DNA from: Haladaptatus halobius
Lineage (GTDB): Archaea; Halobacteriota; Halobacteria; Halobacteriales; Haladaptataceae
NCBI RefSeq assembly: GCF_020618475.1
Contig: NZ_CP085335.1
Location: forward strand, 1,922,001-1,986,000
Length of the DNA stretch: 64,000 bases
Reading direction: 5' to 3'
Part shown: positions 44,584 to 54,112 of the stretch, piece by piece
Numbering within the stretch: the stretch's first letter is position 1
How the letters are laid out: each line of letters opens with the position of its first letter
The notes under the pieces: generated by a model
Databases searched by the model: none
Seen by the model: only the letters and a program-made list of their open reading frames with translations
What the model was told of the DNA's origin: nothing
Translations under genes and position numbers: made by a program

Positions 44584-45036
44584 ATGACTATTTCGACGGC
44601 GGAGTTCGCACAGGAGTTACACGACCGCGGCGCGGAAAGCGTTCTCGTTCGCGGTCGCCCGGCACCTGCCAGTTCCATCGACGACGTCGTAACGTTCGAC
44701 GCAGGCACCGTTGCGGCGTGTCACGGCGATTACTGGCACCTTCCGGTGTACGTCACGACGTCGACGGCGGACGGGCGAACGCGGCGTCGGTTCGGGACGA
44801 CGACGTTCGCCGACGCTATCGACTACGCGGAGCATCTGCTCCGCGAGCACACACCCGACGGAGTGTGGCTTCGACACCACGCGCGGCTCGTCGACTGTCT
44901 CTGTCCCGCCACGGTCGGCATGCTCGAAGCTCGCCTGGCGCGAACGGCGAGGGCGGTCGACGCGACGCTGGTGACGTGGACGGGCGCGACGACTCCGGCG
45001 GACGACGCGAGCTACGACTACGTAGTCGATTCCTAA
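44584..45036 (+). CDS. Haloarchaeal protein of unknown function
   Basis: A 150-residue protein without recognised domain. It has a Cys/His scatter (AACHGDYWHLPVY, LVDCLCPATVGML), a Thr-rich beta region (VTTSTADGRTRRRFGTTTF) and an acidic end. CTATTTCGAC occurs twice, at 44561 and 44588, around its start. It overlaps the convergent zinc-ribbon gene by 3 bp at the 3' end. I do not assign a function. Confidence 0.6.
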   Translation: MTISTAEFAQELHDRGAESVLVRGRPAPASSIDDVVTFDAGTVAACHGDYWHLPVYVTTSTADGRTRRRFGTTTFADAIDYAEHLLREHTPDGVWLRHHARLVDCLCPATVGMLEARLARTARAVDATLVTWTGATTPADDASYDYVVDS

Positions 45037-45206
45037 ACGCGCGCGAGCAGGTCGCTCGGTTCGACGGCCACGTCGGTGCTCTCACAGCGAGGACACTGGA
45101 CTGCGAGCGACCAGTCGAGCGGCGTGGTGTCCCTTTCCGTAACGCGGGCGGCGATGTCGACGAGCAGGACGAACGAGTCGGTGTGTCCGCAGTTCTGGCA
45201 AGTCAT
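45033..45206 (-). CDS. Small zinc-ribbon protein (57 aa)
   Basis: ATG at 45206 and TAG at 45033-45035 encode MTCQNCGHTDSFVLLVDI, then AARVTERDTTPLDWSLAVQ and CPRCESTDVAVEPSDLLARV. Four Cys as CxxC pairs form a ribbon. Function unknown. The gene is convergent with and overlaps the 150-residue protein by 4 bp. Confidence 0.75.
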   Translation of the reverse strand: MTCQNCGHTDSFVLLVDIAARVTERDTTPLDWSLAVQCPRCESTDVAVEPSDLLARV

Positions 45207-45283
45207 GGGTGTTCAGACCGACTGGTGCGTTCGCGTCGTCGGTCACCACGGATTGGTTCCGGTTCGGTATTTGAACGTTCGGG

Positions 45284-46981
45284 TCAGTCGTCCCCGGCGG
45301 AGCGGTCGAGACCGTACTCGTCGAGGCGCATGCGCCAGAACTCCTCGTATCCCTCCTTCTCGGGGTCGCTGCGGACGGTGCTCTCGCCCGCGTCCACTCG
45401 GTCGAGTTTGAGGTCGACCTCCTCCAGCAGTCGCTCGCCCACGTCGTCGCTGACGACGCCCGAACGCATCGCGCTCATGATGGCGCTCTTTTCCTGTTTC
45501 AGGACGCGGCGCTCGCCGACGAGGAGTTCCTCCCTGCGCAGCTTGGGGTTCTCGCGGAGGATGCGAGAGATCGCCGCGTTCAAGTCGTCTTTCTCCTGCT
45601 CGTACTCGCCGCGGAAATCGTCGTACACGTCGCCCGGGAGGTCACCGCGGTTGTACAGTCGTTCCGCGGCGTCGAGGGCGGAGTCCACCGCCCGCGCGCG
45701 CCCGAGGAGGAGTTCGTACAGTTCCTCCGTCTCCGTGCGCGTGACGACGCCGAGGCGGTCAAGTAGGTTCTCCATCGTCAACCCTTGAACGACGAGGCTG
45801 AAGGCGGCGACGCCGAACACCATCGCTCGCAGTTCCGTGACGTGCGGGAAACCCTCGTCGCCGTCGGGCAAACCGAGCACGAGTGCGATGGGAATCGAAG
45901 CGTGCAGGCCGCCCCACACCATCACGTGCTGGTAGGAGAACGGCACGGTTCGGTTGCTGAACCGGTTGACGGCGCCCGTGATCGGATAGACGACGAGCGC
46001 GCGGACGGCCAGCACGAGTACGATGGCGATGGCGATGAGCTGCCAGTTGTCGAGCATCTGCGCGATGGGCGTCTTCGCGCCGATGAGCACGAAGATGAGC
46101 GTGTTGACGAGGAACGCGCCGGTCTCCCACGTGTTGAACACGGATATCTTCGTCTGCGGGCTCATCGCGTACTCCGCGCCCTGATTACCGATGAACAACC
46201 CCGCAGTGACGGTGGCGATGACGCCGCTGACGTGGAGGTAGTGTTCGGCGAGCAGGAAACTCCCGTACGCGAGGATGAGCGTGAGCACTATCTCGGTCAT
46301 GTGCTCGTCCAAATTTATCATGACGCGGTAGACGACGTACCCCGCGGCGAGCCCAACGAGCAGGCCGCCCAGACTGGCGACAACGATTTCGACGCCCGCG
46401 TCCGCGATGGTCTGTAGCGATATGAGTTCGGAGAGCGGAGTGCTCTGCGATTCGTTCACCAACACGAACAGCGTCGAAAAGATGACGACGCCGACGCCGT
46501 CGTTGATCAGGCTCTCACCTTCGACCATCACCGAGAGACGGTCGGGTGCGCCGAGTTCCTCGAACAGCGCCAGCACCGAGACGGGGTCGGTCGGGAGGAT
46601 CATCGCGGCGAACAGCGTGGCGATGAGGAGCGGAAAGCCGAAGGCGTAGTGGCCGAGCCAACCGAGGACGAGTATCGAGACGATGAGTCCGGGGACGGCG
46701 AGCGCCAAGATGGGGACGATATTCTCGCGGAAGCGTTCAAAGTTGGTCGTGGCCGCGCCCTCGAACAGGAGCGGCGGTAGAAGCACGAGCAGGATGAGGT
46801 CGTGCGAGAGTTGGATGTCGATCTGGATGTGGAGGATGGAGACGGCGAGCCCCGCGAGGAGGAGGGCGATGGTGTACGGAAACCGCCCTATCTTGGCGAC
46901 GAAGACACCAACTCCCCCGGCGATGATGAAGACGGCGAGCAGGTCGATGAGTCCGGCCGTGATTCCCGTCGGTGCAGCCAT
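45284..46981 (-). CDS. Na+/H+ antiporter (CPA1/NhaP type)
   Basis: A 565-residue cation:proton antiporter. The start MAAPTGITAGLIDLL (46981) is chosen because the upstream part of the frame is polar and not family-like. About 12 helices fill residues 10-410; FEELGAPDRLSVMVEGESLINDGVGVV is the NhaP ion-site signature with the conserved ND pair. A cytoplasmic C-terminal tail (about 420-565) is highly charged and helical. It would export Na+ to keep cytosolic Na+ low in a salt-in organism. Confidence 0.93.
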   Translation of the reverse strand: MAAPTGITAGLIDLLAVFIIAGGVGVFVAKIGRFPYTIALLLAGLAVSILHIQIDIQLSHDLILLVLLPPLLFEGAATTNFERFRENIVPILALAVPGLIVSILVLGWLGHYAFGFPLLIATLFAAMILPTDPVSVLALFEELGAPDRLSVMVEGESLINDGVGVVIFSTLFVLVNESQSTPLSELISLQTIADAGVEIVVASLGGLLVGLAAGYVVYRVMINLDEHMTEIVLTLILAYGSFLLAEHYLHVSGVIATVTAGLFIGNQGAEYAMSPQTKISVFNTWETGAFLVNTLIFVLIGAKTPIAQMLDNWQLIAIAIVLVLAVRALVVYPITGAVNRFSNRTVPFSYQHVMVWGGLHASIPIALVLGLPDGDEGFPHVTELRAMVFGVAAFSLVVQGLTMENLLDRLGVVTRTETEELYELLLGRARAVDSALDAAERLYNRGDLPGDVYDDFRGEYEQEKDDLNAAISRILRENPKLRREELLVGERRVLKQEKSAIMSAMRSGVVSDDVGERLLEEVDLKLDRVDAGESTVRSDPEKEGYEEFWRMRLDEYGLDRSAGDD

Positions 46982-47111
46982 GGACGACGGTTCGTCTTGG
47001 CGACGGATAAACCCGTATAGTTCGGGTCGGTTTTCGGGGCGAGAATCGATGGAAGCGTCGCCACTAGTCGGCGTCGAACGAGAGAGGATGGGGACCAATC
47101 GAATGGGGGAA

Positions 47112-48683
47112 CTACTGGTACTCCGTGATGGTCAGGTCGTAGCTACCCGACCCGCTGTAGGAGTCCACGTCGATCTGCAGCTTCGTCGAGGTGTCGGGGC
47201 TGTCGATGGTGATCGACTCCTGACTGTTCGTGCTCGTCGAAGCGTAATCGTAGTTGTTCGGAGTCGCGTTGGTCGTCGTCCCCTCGTTGATGTAGAGGTC
47301 GAAGTCGGCGTCGCTCGGGCCGGCGAGTTCGACGACGATCTGACTCGGACTGCTGTACTCCCACGACCACGTGTAATCGTCGTAGTCCGCGTAGCTCGAC
47401 AGCGAGCCGCTGACCGTCTCGGTCGTGGAGTCGCCGCCGCCTCCGCCGCCACCGCCGCTACCGGGCTCCGTCGTGACCGCGGCGTAGGCGTCGACCTGAC
47501 CGCTCCCCTGCTTGTCCGAGGGGAGGCCGATATCCTCCGCCGTACTCTTGAGGTGGCTCCGCAGTTCGGAGTTGGTGAGGCTACTCCACTTGGCGAGCGT
47601 CAGACCGGCCACTCCGGAGGTGACGGGCGTCGCCATCGAGGTGCCCGAGAGCTTCTCGTAGGAGCCGCGGGTTTCGGTGGTGGTCGAGAGCACGTCGACG
47701 CCGGGCGCACAGAGTTCGACGCTGCTCCCGTATTGGGAGAACGACGCGAGCTGCTCGTTGCTGTCCACCGCGGAGACCGCCACACATTCGCTGTAGGCTG
47801 CCGGGTAGGAGACGCTACTGCTGCCGTTGTTACCCGCGGCGCAGATGACGAGACTGCCGTTGCTCTGCGCGTACGAGACGGCGTTCTTCATCGTGCTCGT
47901 GTAACCGCCGCCGCCCAGGGACATGTTGATGATGTCCGCGCCTTGGTCGGTCGCCCACTCGACGGCGTCGGCGATGTCGGACGTGGAACCGCTGCCGCCC
48001 TCGTCGAGCGCGCGACCGTTGATGAGCGAGGAGTTACCCTGCCCCGCGACGCCGGTACCGTTGTCGACGACCGCCGCGGCACAGCCGGAGACGTGCGTCG
48101 CGTGGTGCTCGTCCTGCGGCGCGTCCGGATACGGATCGCTGTCGTCGTCCGCGAAGTCCTTGCCGGGGTTGGACTTGTAGTTGGCCGCGAGGTCGGGGTG
48201 GTCGTACTGCGCACCCGTGTCGACCACGGCGATAGTGACGTTCGAGGAGCCGAGCGTCGTGTCCCACGCTTTATCGGATTTGACCTGCTGGGGTGCGTAC
48301 TGACTACCGAACTGCGGGTCGTTCGGCGCCAGTTGCGTCGTGTGCGTCGCGTTCTTCTCGGCGTACTTGATGCCGTCTTTCTTCGTGATAGCGCTGATGG
48401 AGTTCTCGCGGGCAGTCTCGTTGCCGGTGAACCTGACCGCGACGTAGCGCAGGTTCTCGTTCTTGTGAACGACTTCGGCGTTGCCGGGAACGTGCTGGGC
48501 GACCTTCCGCTCAATGTCGCCTTTACCGGCCGAAACGCCGACCAGTACTTCGTCCTCTTTCGGGCCGGGGTTTCGGCCGGGAGTCGCTGCCGTGACGCCG
48601 CCGAGCGCCCCCGCAGCACCGGCAGCACCGGTCGCTTTCAGGAATGTACGTCGATCGAACCGAGATGTGTTGTCGTCTGCCAT
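47112..48683 (-). CDS. S8 family serine peptidase (halolysin-like), Tat-exported
   Basis: A 523-residue secreted subtilase. The N-terminus has a twin-Arg signal (FDRRTFLKATGAAGAAGALGG), then an I9-type propeptide (about 42-118). The catalytic triad is Asp155 (VVDTGAQ), His194 (HATHVSG, an Ala instead of the common HGTH) and Ser349 (SGTSMATP); Asn285 (GNNG) forms the oxyanion hole. A poly-Gly linker near residue 405 leads to a C-terminal PPC-type beta-sandwich. It is a halolysin-type extracellular protease. Confidence 0.95.
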   Translation of the reverse strand: MADDNTSRFDRRTFLKATGAAGAAGALGGVTAATPGRNPGPKEDEVLVGVSAGKGDIERKVAQHVPGNAEVVHKNENLRYVAVRFTGNETARENSISAITKKDGIKYAEKNATHTTQLAPNDPQFGSQYAPQQVKSDKAWDTTLGSSNVTIAVVDTGAQYDHPDLAANYKSNPGKDFADDDSDPYPDAPQDEHHATHVSGCAAAVVDNGTGVAGQGNSSLINGRALDEGGSGSTSDIADAVEWATDQGADIINMSLGGGGYTSTMKNAVSYAQSNGSLVICAAGNNGSSSVSYPAAYSECVAVSAVDSNEQLASFSQYGSSVELCAPGVDVLSTTTETRGSYEKLSGTSMATPVTSGVAGLTLAKWSSLTNSELRSHLKSTAEDIGLPSDKQGSGQVDAYAAVTTEPGSGGGGGGGGDSTTETVSGSLSSYADYDDYTWSWEYSSPSQIVVELAGPSDADFDLYINEGTTTNATPNNYDYASTSTNSQESITIDSPDTSTKLQIDVDSYSGSGSYDLTITEYQ

Positions 48684-48689
48684 GTAGCG

Positions 48690-48800
48690 AGTTAACCCAC
48701 CGTTTATACGTATATAAATTTTATTTATTCTCTAATGAAATACGTAGGAGAGTAAGAATGGATAAAAATAAATTTCCAAAATTCCAATCTGTTGATCCAA
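48690..48800. promoter_or_regulatory. AT-rich promoter region of the protease gene
   Basis: A markedly AT-rich stretch (TTTATACGTATATAAATTTT at 48702-48722, then AT-rich to about 48790) contrasts with GC-rich neighbours. TATACGTATA is a 10-bp palindrome at about -25 to -40 of the protease start. It contains the promoter and perhaps a regulatory site. Confidence 0.55.
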
Positions 48801-48899
48801 GGTGCGAGGGAGAACCGGCGGCGACCGAATCGAGGCGAGCGTCCGAAGGGAGCGGGAGAAATCGCCACGGCTATGTTCCGGTGTCGGTTAGTCCGCTCC

Positions 48900-49361
48900 A
48901 TGACCGGCGGCTTGCGGTCGTTGCTCGGCGGCGACCGCGACGAAGGCGACCGAACCGTCGCGCTGTTCGTCGACGGCCCGAACGTGCTCCGCGACGAGTT
49001 CGACGTCGATCTGGACGACATACGCGCGGCGGGCGTCCGCCTCGGCCAACTCGTCGTCTCCCGTCTCTACCTCGACGAACACGCCACACCGGGATTGATT
49101 CAGGCGGCGGAAGCGCGCGGATTCGAGGTGGTCGTTACGAGTGGTGACGTCGACGTGAAACTCGCCATCGACGCGACCGAACTCGCATTGGACGACCGCG
49201 TGGACGTGCTCGCCATCTCGTCTCGGGATACAGATTTCAAGCCCGTGCTCGAAAAGGCGGCGCGAAACGGCGTCCGGACGGTCGCCATCGCACCCGGCGA
49301 GTACGGGCGTTCGGACGCGCTCCGGAATGCGGCCCACGAATCGTTCGTCATCGAAGAGTAG
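48900..49361 (+). CDS. NYN domain ribonuclease-like protein (LabA/DUF88)
   Basis: A 153-residue protein starting at MTGGLRSLLGGD (48900). The NYN/PIN-like fold shows its acidic residues in VALFVDGPNVLRDEFDVDLDD, DVDVKLAIDATELAL and VLAISSRDTDFKPVLEKAA. Such proteins are predicted metal-dependent RNases. It is followed by TatD and DUF2150 genes on the same strand with gaps of about 30-50 bp, a probable operon tied to nucleic-acid turnover. Confidence 0.88.
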   Translation: MTGGLRSLLGGDRDEGDRTVALFVDGPNVLRDEFDVDLDDIRAAGVRLGQLVVSRLYLDEHATPGLIQAAEARGFEVVVTSGDVDVKLAIDATELALDDRVDVLAISSRDTDFKPVLEKAARNGVRTVAIAPGEYGRSDALRNAAHESFVIEE

Positions 49362-49393
49362 GCGTTTTTTCCTCTGAACGCGATGGGTCGAAC

Positions 49394-50260
49394 ATGGACG
49401 ACCTCGGCACGCCGGTGCTCGACGACCACCTCCACCTCGACTCGGAGCACGGACGCGGAATCGAAGCGGTCAGGGACTTCGCGCGGAGCGGCGGCACCCA
49501 CCTGCTCGTCGTCAACAAACCCTCGTGGTTGCTCGGCGTCGAAGCCGAATCCGGCGACGATTTCCGCGCGGTGTTCGACACGACCGTCGATATCGTAGAG
49601 CGCGCGAACGCGATCTTGCCGGGGCGCGCGTGGGCCGTCCTCGGCGTCCACCCCGGACTCGTCTCGAAACTAGTGGACGACCGCGGGTACTCGCCCGCGG
49701 GCGCGCGAGACTTGATGCAGGCGGGGATCGAAGTCGCGGCGGAGTACGTCGCGGAGGACTCCGGCGCGGAGGGTGACCTCGCCGTCGCCCTGAAATCGGG
49801 ACGCCCCCACTACGACGTGTCCGACGAGGTGTGTGACGCTTCGAACGCCGTCCTCCGACGCGCGCTGGAACTGGGCGCTGACGTGGGCTGTGCCGTCCAA
49901 CTGCACACCGAAGCGACCAACGACCTCACGGAGGTTGCCGAGTGGGCCGAAGACTCCGGACTCCCACCTGAGCGCGTCGTGAAACACTACGCGGGCGGCG
50001 AACTGACGGGCGTGACGCCGAGCGTGATGAGTGAAAAAGACAGGCTTGAAGTCGCCGCCGAGCGCGGGGAGCCATTTCTGATGGAGACCGATTTCGTCGA
50101 CGACCCAGACCGGCCCGGTGCGGTGTTGGGGCCGAAGACGGTTCCGCGCCGGGTCAAATGGATGCGAGAACGAGGGTACGACGAGGCGATTCGAACGGCT
50201 CACGTATCGACGCCAGAACGAGTGTACGGCCTGAATATTCGAGAAACGCTGTCCAGATGA
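49394..50260 (+). CDS. TatD-family metal-dependent hydrolase
   Basis: A 288-residue TIM-barrel hydrolase. The first metal motif is DDHLHLDSEHG (HxH), with further ligands in LGVHPG, VQLHTEA, KHYAGGEL and LMETDF. TatD relatives are DNases or exonucleases; archaeal members are uncharacterised. It lies 33 bp after the NYN gene and 50 bp before the DUF2150 gene. Confidence 0.9.
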   Translation: MDDLGTPVLDDHLHLDSEHGRGIEAVRDFARSGGTHLLVVNKPSWLLGVEAESGDDFRAVFDTTVDIVERANAILPGRAWAVLGVHPGLVSKLVDDRGYSPAGARDLMQAGIEVAAEYVAEDSGAEGDLAVALKSGRPHYDVSDEVCDASNAVLRRALELGADVGCAVQLHTEATNDLTEVAEWAEDSGLPPERVVKHYAGGELTGVTPSVMSEKDRLEVAAERGEPFLMETDFVDDPDRPGAVLGPKTVPRRVKWMRERGYDEAIRTAHVSTPERVYGLNIRETLSR

Positions 50261-50309
50261 CCGCGGGCCGAAGGAAAGGCCTATTTATCGTGCTATGCAC
50301 GACAGAGAT

Positions 50310-50891
50310 ATGAGCGCACCCCCAGAGGAGTTCTACTCGGAAGAACGCTGGCAGAACTGGTTGGACAGAATCAGGGACGAGGACATCGACCCTGAGAACG
50401 AGGACTCGGCACGCCTGCTCCTCAATCTACAGGACGACGTGGCTATCGCCGTCGCCAAAATCGTCACCGCGTACGACGACGGCGACATCGACGAGGAGTC
50501 GGCACTCTCCGAACTCGCCGACATCCGCGAGACGGTTCTCGACGAGGTCGAGTTCGAGGACGAAGAGAAGGGGATGCTCATCGACGGCGTTCAGACGAGT
50601 CTCCTCTGCGTGTTCTACGCCTCCGAAGAGTACGTCGCCCGCGGCCCCGCGGAGGACGCGAGCGTCGAAGAGTACGTTCTCGAAGCGTCGAAAGCCGAGG
50701 ATGCGGAGGACTTGGATTCGGCGCTCGGGCTCGTCGCGGCGGGCGGAACGCGTATCATCGCGGGCGACGAACTCGACATGTCGGTGACCGAGGAACTCGA
50801 GTACGGGCTGGTCACGGAGTGGGTGAACGGTCTCGATAGCCTCCAGAGCGCGATGAGCGACCCCGAGGTCGTCGAGGAAGACGACGAGTAA
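50310..50891 (+). CDS. DUF2150 family protein
   Basis: A 193-residue highly acidic helical protein starting at MSAPPEEFYSEERWQNWLDRI (50310). The N-terminal YSEERWQNWLDRI and the DDVAIAVAKIVTAYDDG segment are typical of archaeal DUF2150. No enzymatic motifs. Its place after NYN and TatD may reflect a shared role, which is not established. Confidence 0.85.
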   Translation: MSAPPEEFYSEERWQNWLDRIRDEDIDPENEDSARLLLNLQDDVAIAVAKIVTAYDDGDIDEESALSELADIRETVLDEVEFEDEEKGMLIDGVQTSLLCVFYASEEYVARGPAEDASVEEYVLEASKAEDAEDLDSALGLVAAGGTRIIAGDELDMSVTEELEYGLVTEWVNGLDSLQSAMSDPEVVEEDDE

Positions 50892-50935
50892 GCGAGTACG
50901 GAGGTTTTTGTTCTCGACCTGTTTTTGTCCCATAG

Positions 50936-52519
50936 ATGACGTTCCGGGCGGACGACCGCGGGGTGACCGTGCAGATGGGGACGATACTTCTCTTCGCTAC
51001 GCTCGTCGTCGCCATGTCGCTGTATCAGGCTACCGTCATTCCGAATCAGAACGCCAAGGTCGAGTTTCGCCACGGCGAGCGGGTGCAGAGCCAGCTGCAC
51101 GACGTTCGAAACTCCATCCTCCGAGCGAGCGCGACCGGCACGGACCAGCCGACGTCGGTGACGCTCGGAACGCAGTATCCGGAGCGCATGTTCTTCCTCA
51201 ACCCGCCGCCGGCGTCGGGGACGCTCCAAACCGTCGAATTGGGGAACGTTAGCGTCGAGAACGTCACCGCGAGCGCGCCGGAGACGGTTGACTACCTGAG
51301 CGATACGCTTACGTTCGGTACGCGGGCACTGGTGTACGCGCCGAGCTACCACCAGTACGGGAACGCGCCAGATACGGTGTACGAGAACACGGTCGTCTAC
51401 AACCGCGCCGATGAAGGGAACGACGGGCGTGAGGGCTCACTATGTGATGAAAGTCTCCGGCGACGGTACGAGCATCGTCGAGGACGGCCGCCAGCAGTTG
51501 GTCGTCGAAGTGAGAGACCGGTACAATAACCCCGTCTCCGGCGCGACGGTACACTTCACGCTTGCCGGGGCAGAGCAGGGCACGTCACACGAACTCGATA
51601 ACGGGACGACGACCGGAGAGGCGGTGCAGGTGACGACCGGCGCGGATGGGCAGGCCTCGGTCACCTACCATCTCGACTCCGTCTCGGGGAACGGCGACGA
51701 TGTCACCGTTCGGGTCAGCATCGATGACATCCCACCGATGGGGGGGTCGTTCGATACGGATAGAAAGGAGACGCTCGCGTTCTCGCTCGCCGCTGTCGGC
51801 CAGAGCGGAAACGGCAATGGTGGTAACGGTGACGGTGGCGATGGTGGTGACGGCGGTGGCGGTGATGACGGAGCACAGACTCCGCAGGTCGAGTTCCGCG
51901 TTGACGATCTCTCGCATCCGAATGAAGACAAGATGAACTACGTCGCGTCGTACGACGTGTCGAACACGAACGGCTCGTTCGAACGCGTCAACGTTGTGTA
52001 CGACAACGTCAACAGGGGTTCCAGCGCGACCGGCACGCGGAGCGCAACGACGATGCATGGGAGCCAACAGTATCAGTTGAGTTATGGGGCAAGTGAACAG
52101 TGGAAGATGACGGTACAGGTCATCTATGAACGTTCCGATAGGACAGAGTAGTCGCGGTAGAGCGGACCATCGGAGATACCGCGGACAGTCTGAATCCGAG
52201 CGATAACGACGACCTCAGCGTGTCCGACAGTCCAACTATCGAAAACTACGACGTGCAGGACAACACCAATCCCGGACAGGGACCGAGATACACGGTGATC
52301 TACACCGTATCGTCAGACAGTCAATTTGAGGAGGTTAAGGCGGCCACCATCGGTCGAGAGAACGGTGGTGCGGCGTTCGACAGTAGTACGCAAACGAGCA
52401 GTTCGTTCCACCTCTCTCCTGGATACGGCCAAGGAACGGAGTTCACGATTAAACTCCTCGTCTACGACGATGATGGTGCCGTCGTCGCCATCGTGGAGGA
52501 ATCCGATACGGCACAATAA
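50936..52519 (+). pseudogene. Haloarchaeal surface/secreted protein, damaged by a deletion and a frameshift
   Basis: The N-terminus (ADDRGVTVQMGTILLFATLVVAMSLYQATVIPNQN) is a membrane anchor of a haloarchaeal protein type that continues into beta-rich regions up to VYENTVVYNRADEGN. After about 51420 the reading jumps to another frame, where RAHYVMKVSGDGTSIVEDGRQQLVVEVRDRYNNPVSG, an Ig-like domain usually much further downstream in such proteins, begins. So a large internal segment is missing. At 52147-52148 one G is lost (GAGTAG for GAGGTAG), ending the frame at 52151, while VVAVERTIGDTADSLNPSDN continues in the next frame to 52519. The C-terminal half holds two tandem copies of an ~100-residue domain after a Gly/Asp-rich linker. 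Confidence 0.75.
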
Positions 52520-52566
52520 CTCTATTTTCGACGTTCGTCGACAGTTCTATCGACAAACCCTTATAG

Positions 52567-52582
52567 CACGTTACGTAATGTG
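52567..52582 (+). promoter_or_regulatory. Near-palindrome at the HMG-CoA synthase start region
   Basis: CACGTTACGTAATGTG has a perfect TTACGTAA core and CAC/GTG flanks with one mismatch. It sits 10-25 nt before the ATG at 52592, just after TTATA. A repressor binding here would block initiation. Confidence 0.35.
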
Positions 52583-52591
52583 AGAGCAAGA

Positions 52592-53929
52592 ATGACAGCC
52601 GTGGGTATCGACGCCATCGAAATCTGGACTGGCAAACTGAAACTCGACCTGCCGGAGACGGTCGCACCGATAAAGGACAAAGACCCGGAGTACTACACGA
52701 AGGGTCTGGGGCTGTACGCCAGTTCGTTCCCGGACGCACACGAGGACATCGTGACGATGGGCGCGAACGCGGCTTACCGACTGATGGAACGCAAGGGTCT
52801 GACGCCGGACGACATTGGACGCATCGACGTGGCGACCGAGTCCGCGTTCGACAACTCCAAGCCCGTCTCGACGTACATCGCGGGGTGTCTCGAACAAGTG
52901 TACGGCGACGATTTCCACCACGCGAACAAGGGCGAACGCAAGTTCGCCTGCATCGCCGGAACGCAGAGCCTGGACGACGCCTACAACTGGATCAAGGCGG
53001 GGCGAAATCGCGGGCGGAGCGCGCTCGTCATCGCCACCGATACCGCGCTTTACGCTCGCGGCGACCCCGGCGAGGCGACGCAGGGTGCGGGTGCCGTCGC
53101 GATGCTCATCGGCGAAGACCCGAGCCTCGTGGAACTCTCGACCGAGCAGGGATACGGCAGCGCCGACGAGACGGACTTCCTGAAACCCAACCAGCAGTTC
53201 CCGAGCGTGGACGGCAAGCGGTCGATGCAGGTGTACCTCGCTCGGATGCGCGAGGCTCTGGAGGACTTCGAGAGCGTCATGGGCGACACCCACCTCGACG
53301 ATTTCGAGTACATCCCCTTCCACACGCCCTTCCCCGGAATGGTGCGTAGGGCGGGTCTCCTCGGCTATCGCCACATGATCCGGAACACCGACGTGGAAGA
53401 CGAACTCGCGGCGGAGATCGGTCGCCAGCCCCGCGAAGCGGAGTACGACGACCGCGAAGCATACGAGCAGGCCATCCGCGACTACATGGACGACCTCAAA
53501 TCCACCGACGATTACCGCGAGTGGTACGCGGACACCATCAAACCAACGCTCGGCATCTCGCGCGAGGTCGGCAACTGGTACACCGGGTCGGTGCACATCG
53601 CCCGTGCATCGGCGCTCCAGTACGCCGCCGAGAACGATCTCGACGTGACGGGGCGGAAACTGCTCGTCGGTTCCTACGGCAGCGGCGCGCAGGCCGAGAT
53701 TCACGCCGAGACGATTCAAGAAGGGTGGAGAGAGGAGATCGGCCACCTCTCCATCGACGAGCAGATACGCGATCGCCACGACCTCACGTACGAGGAGTAC
53801 GAGGACGTGCACGACCGCCACAACCACGACAAGCGCGTCGAACTGGACGACTTCACGGAACCCGAAGACGAGTTCGTCTTCGTCGGTCGCGGGGAGATGG
53901 ACGAGCGAACCTACGAGTACGTGGAGTAA
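52592..53929 (+). CDS. Hydroxymethylglutaryl-CoA synthase
   Basis: A 445-residue HMG-CoA synthase, which condenses acetoacetyl-CoA and acetyl-CoA in the mevalonate pathway that makes archaeal isoprenoid lipids. The nucleophile is Cys120 in KFACIAGTQ; the His of IPFHTPFPGMV and the SYGSGAQAE site are family signatures. ATG at 52592 follows a promoter with TTATA. A complete gene. No HMG-CoA reductase is adjacent. Confidence 0.95.
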   Translation: MTAVGIDAIEIWTGKLKLDLPETVAPIKDKDPEYYTKGLGLYASSFPDAHEDIVTMGANAAYRLMERKGLTPDDIGRIDVATESAFDNSKPVSTYIAGCLEQVYGDDFHHANKGERKFACIAGTQSLDDAYNWIKAGRNRGRSALVIATDTALYARGDPGEATQGAGAVAMLIGEDPSLVELSTEQGYGSADETDFLKPNQQFPSVDGKRSMQVYLARMREALEDFESVMGDTHLDDFEYIPFHTPFPGMVRRAGLLGYRHMIRNTDVEDELAAEIGRQPREAEYDDREAYEQAIRDYMDDLKSTDDYREWYADTIKPTLGISREVGNWYTGSVHIARASALQYAAENDLDVTGRKLLVGSYGSGAQAEIHAETIQEGWREEIGHLSIDEQIRDRHDLTYEEYEDVHDRHNHDKRVELDDFTEPEDEFVFVGRGEMDERTYEYVE

Positions 53930-54112
53930 GCTGCGGACAGGGATTTTCCGATTTCGTCGTTTCGTAGCTGCGGCTCTCCGACCTCGTATTTCGGCTTCGA
54001 ATCGTTGTAAGGAAAAAATCGCGTTCACGCACTTCGACAAACGATTTATCCGTGCACCGCCCTTCCGTGCAACCGAACTAACACACCTCAAGCGCGAAAT
54101 CACCAACTCAGC

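Noticed and set aside
44561..44597. A 10-bp direct repeat CTATTTCGAC around a gene start
   Set aside because: The second copy lies inside the coding start and the spacing has no symmetry; coincidence cannot be excluded.
46683..48695. A very long open frame (670 codons) on the plus strand opposite the antiporter and the protease
   Set aside because: It covers two well-supported minus-strand genes, has a low-complexity Arg/Val/Gly-rich product, and is explained by the third-position GC bias of those genes.
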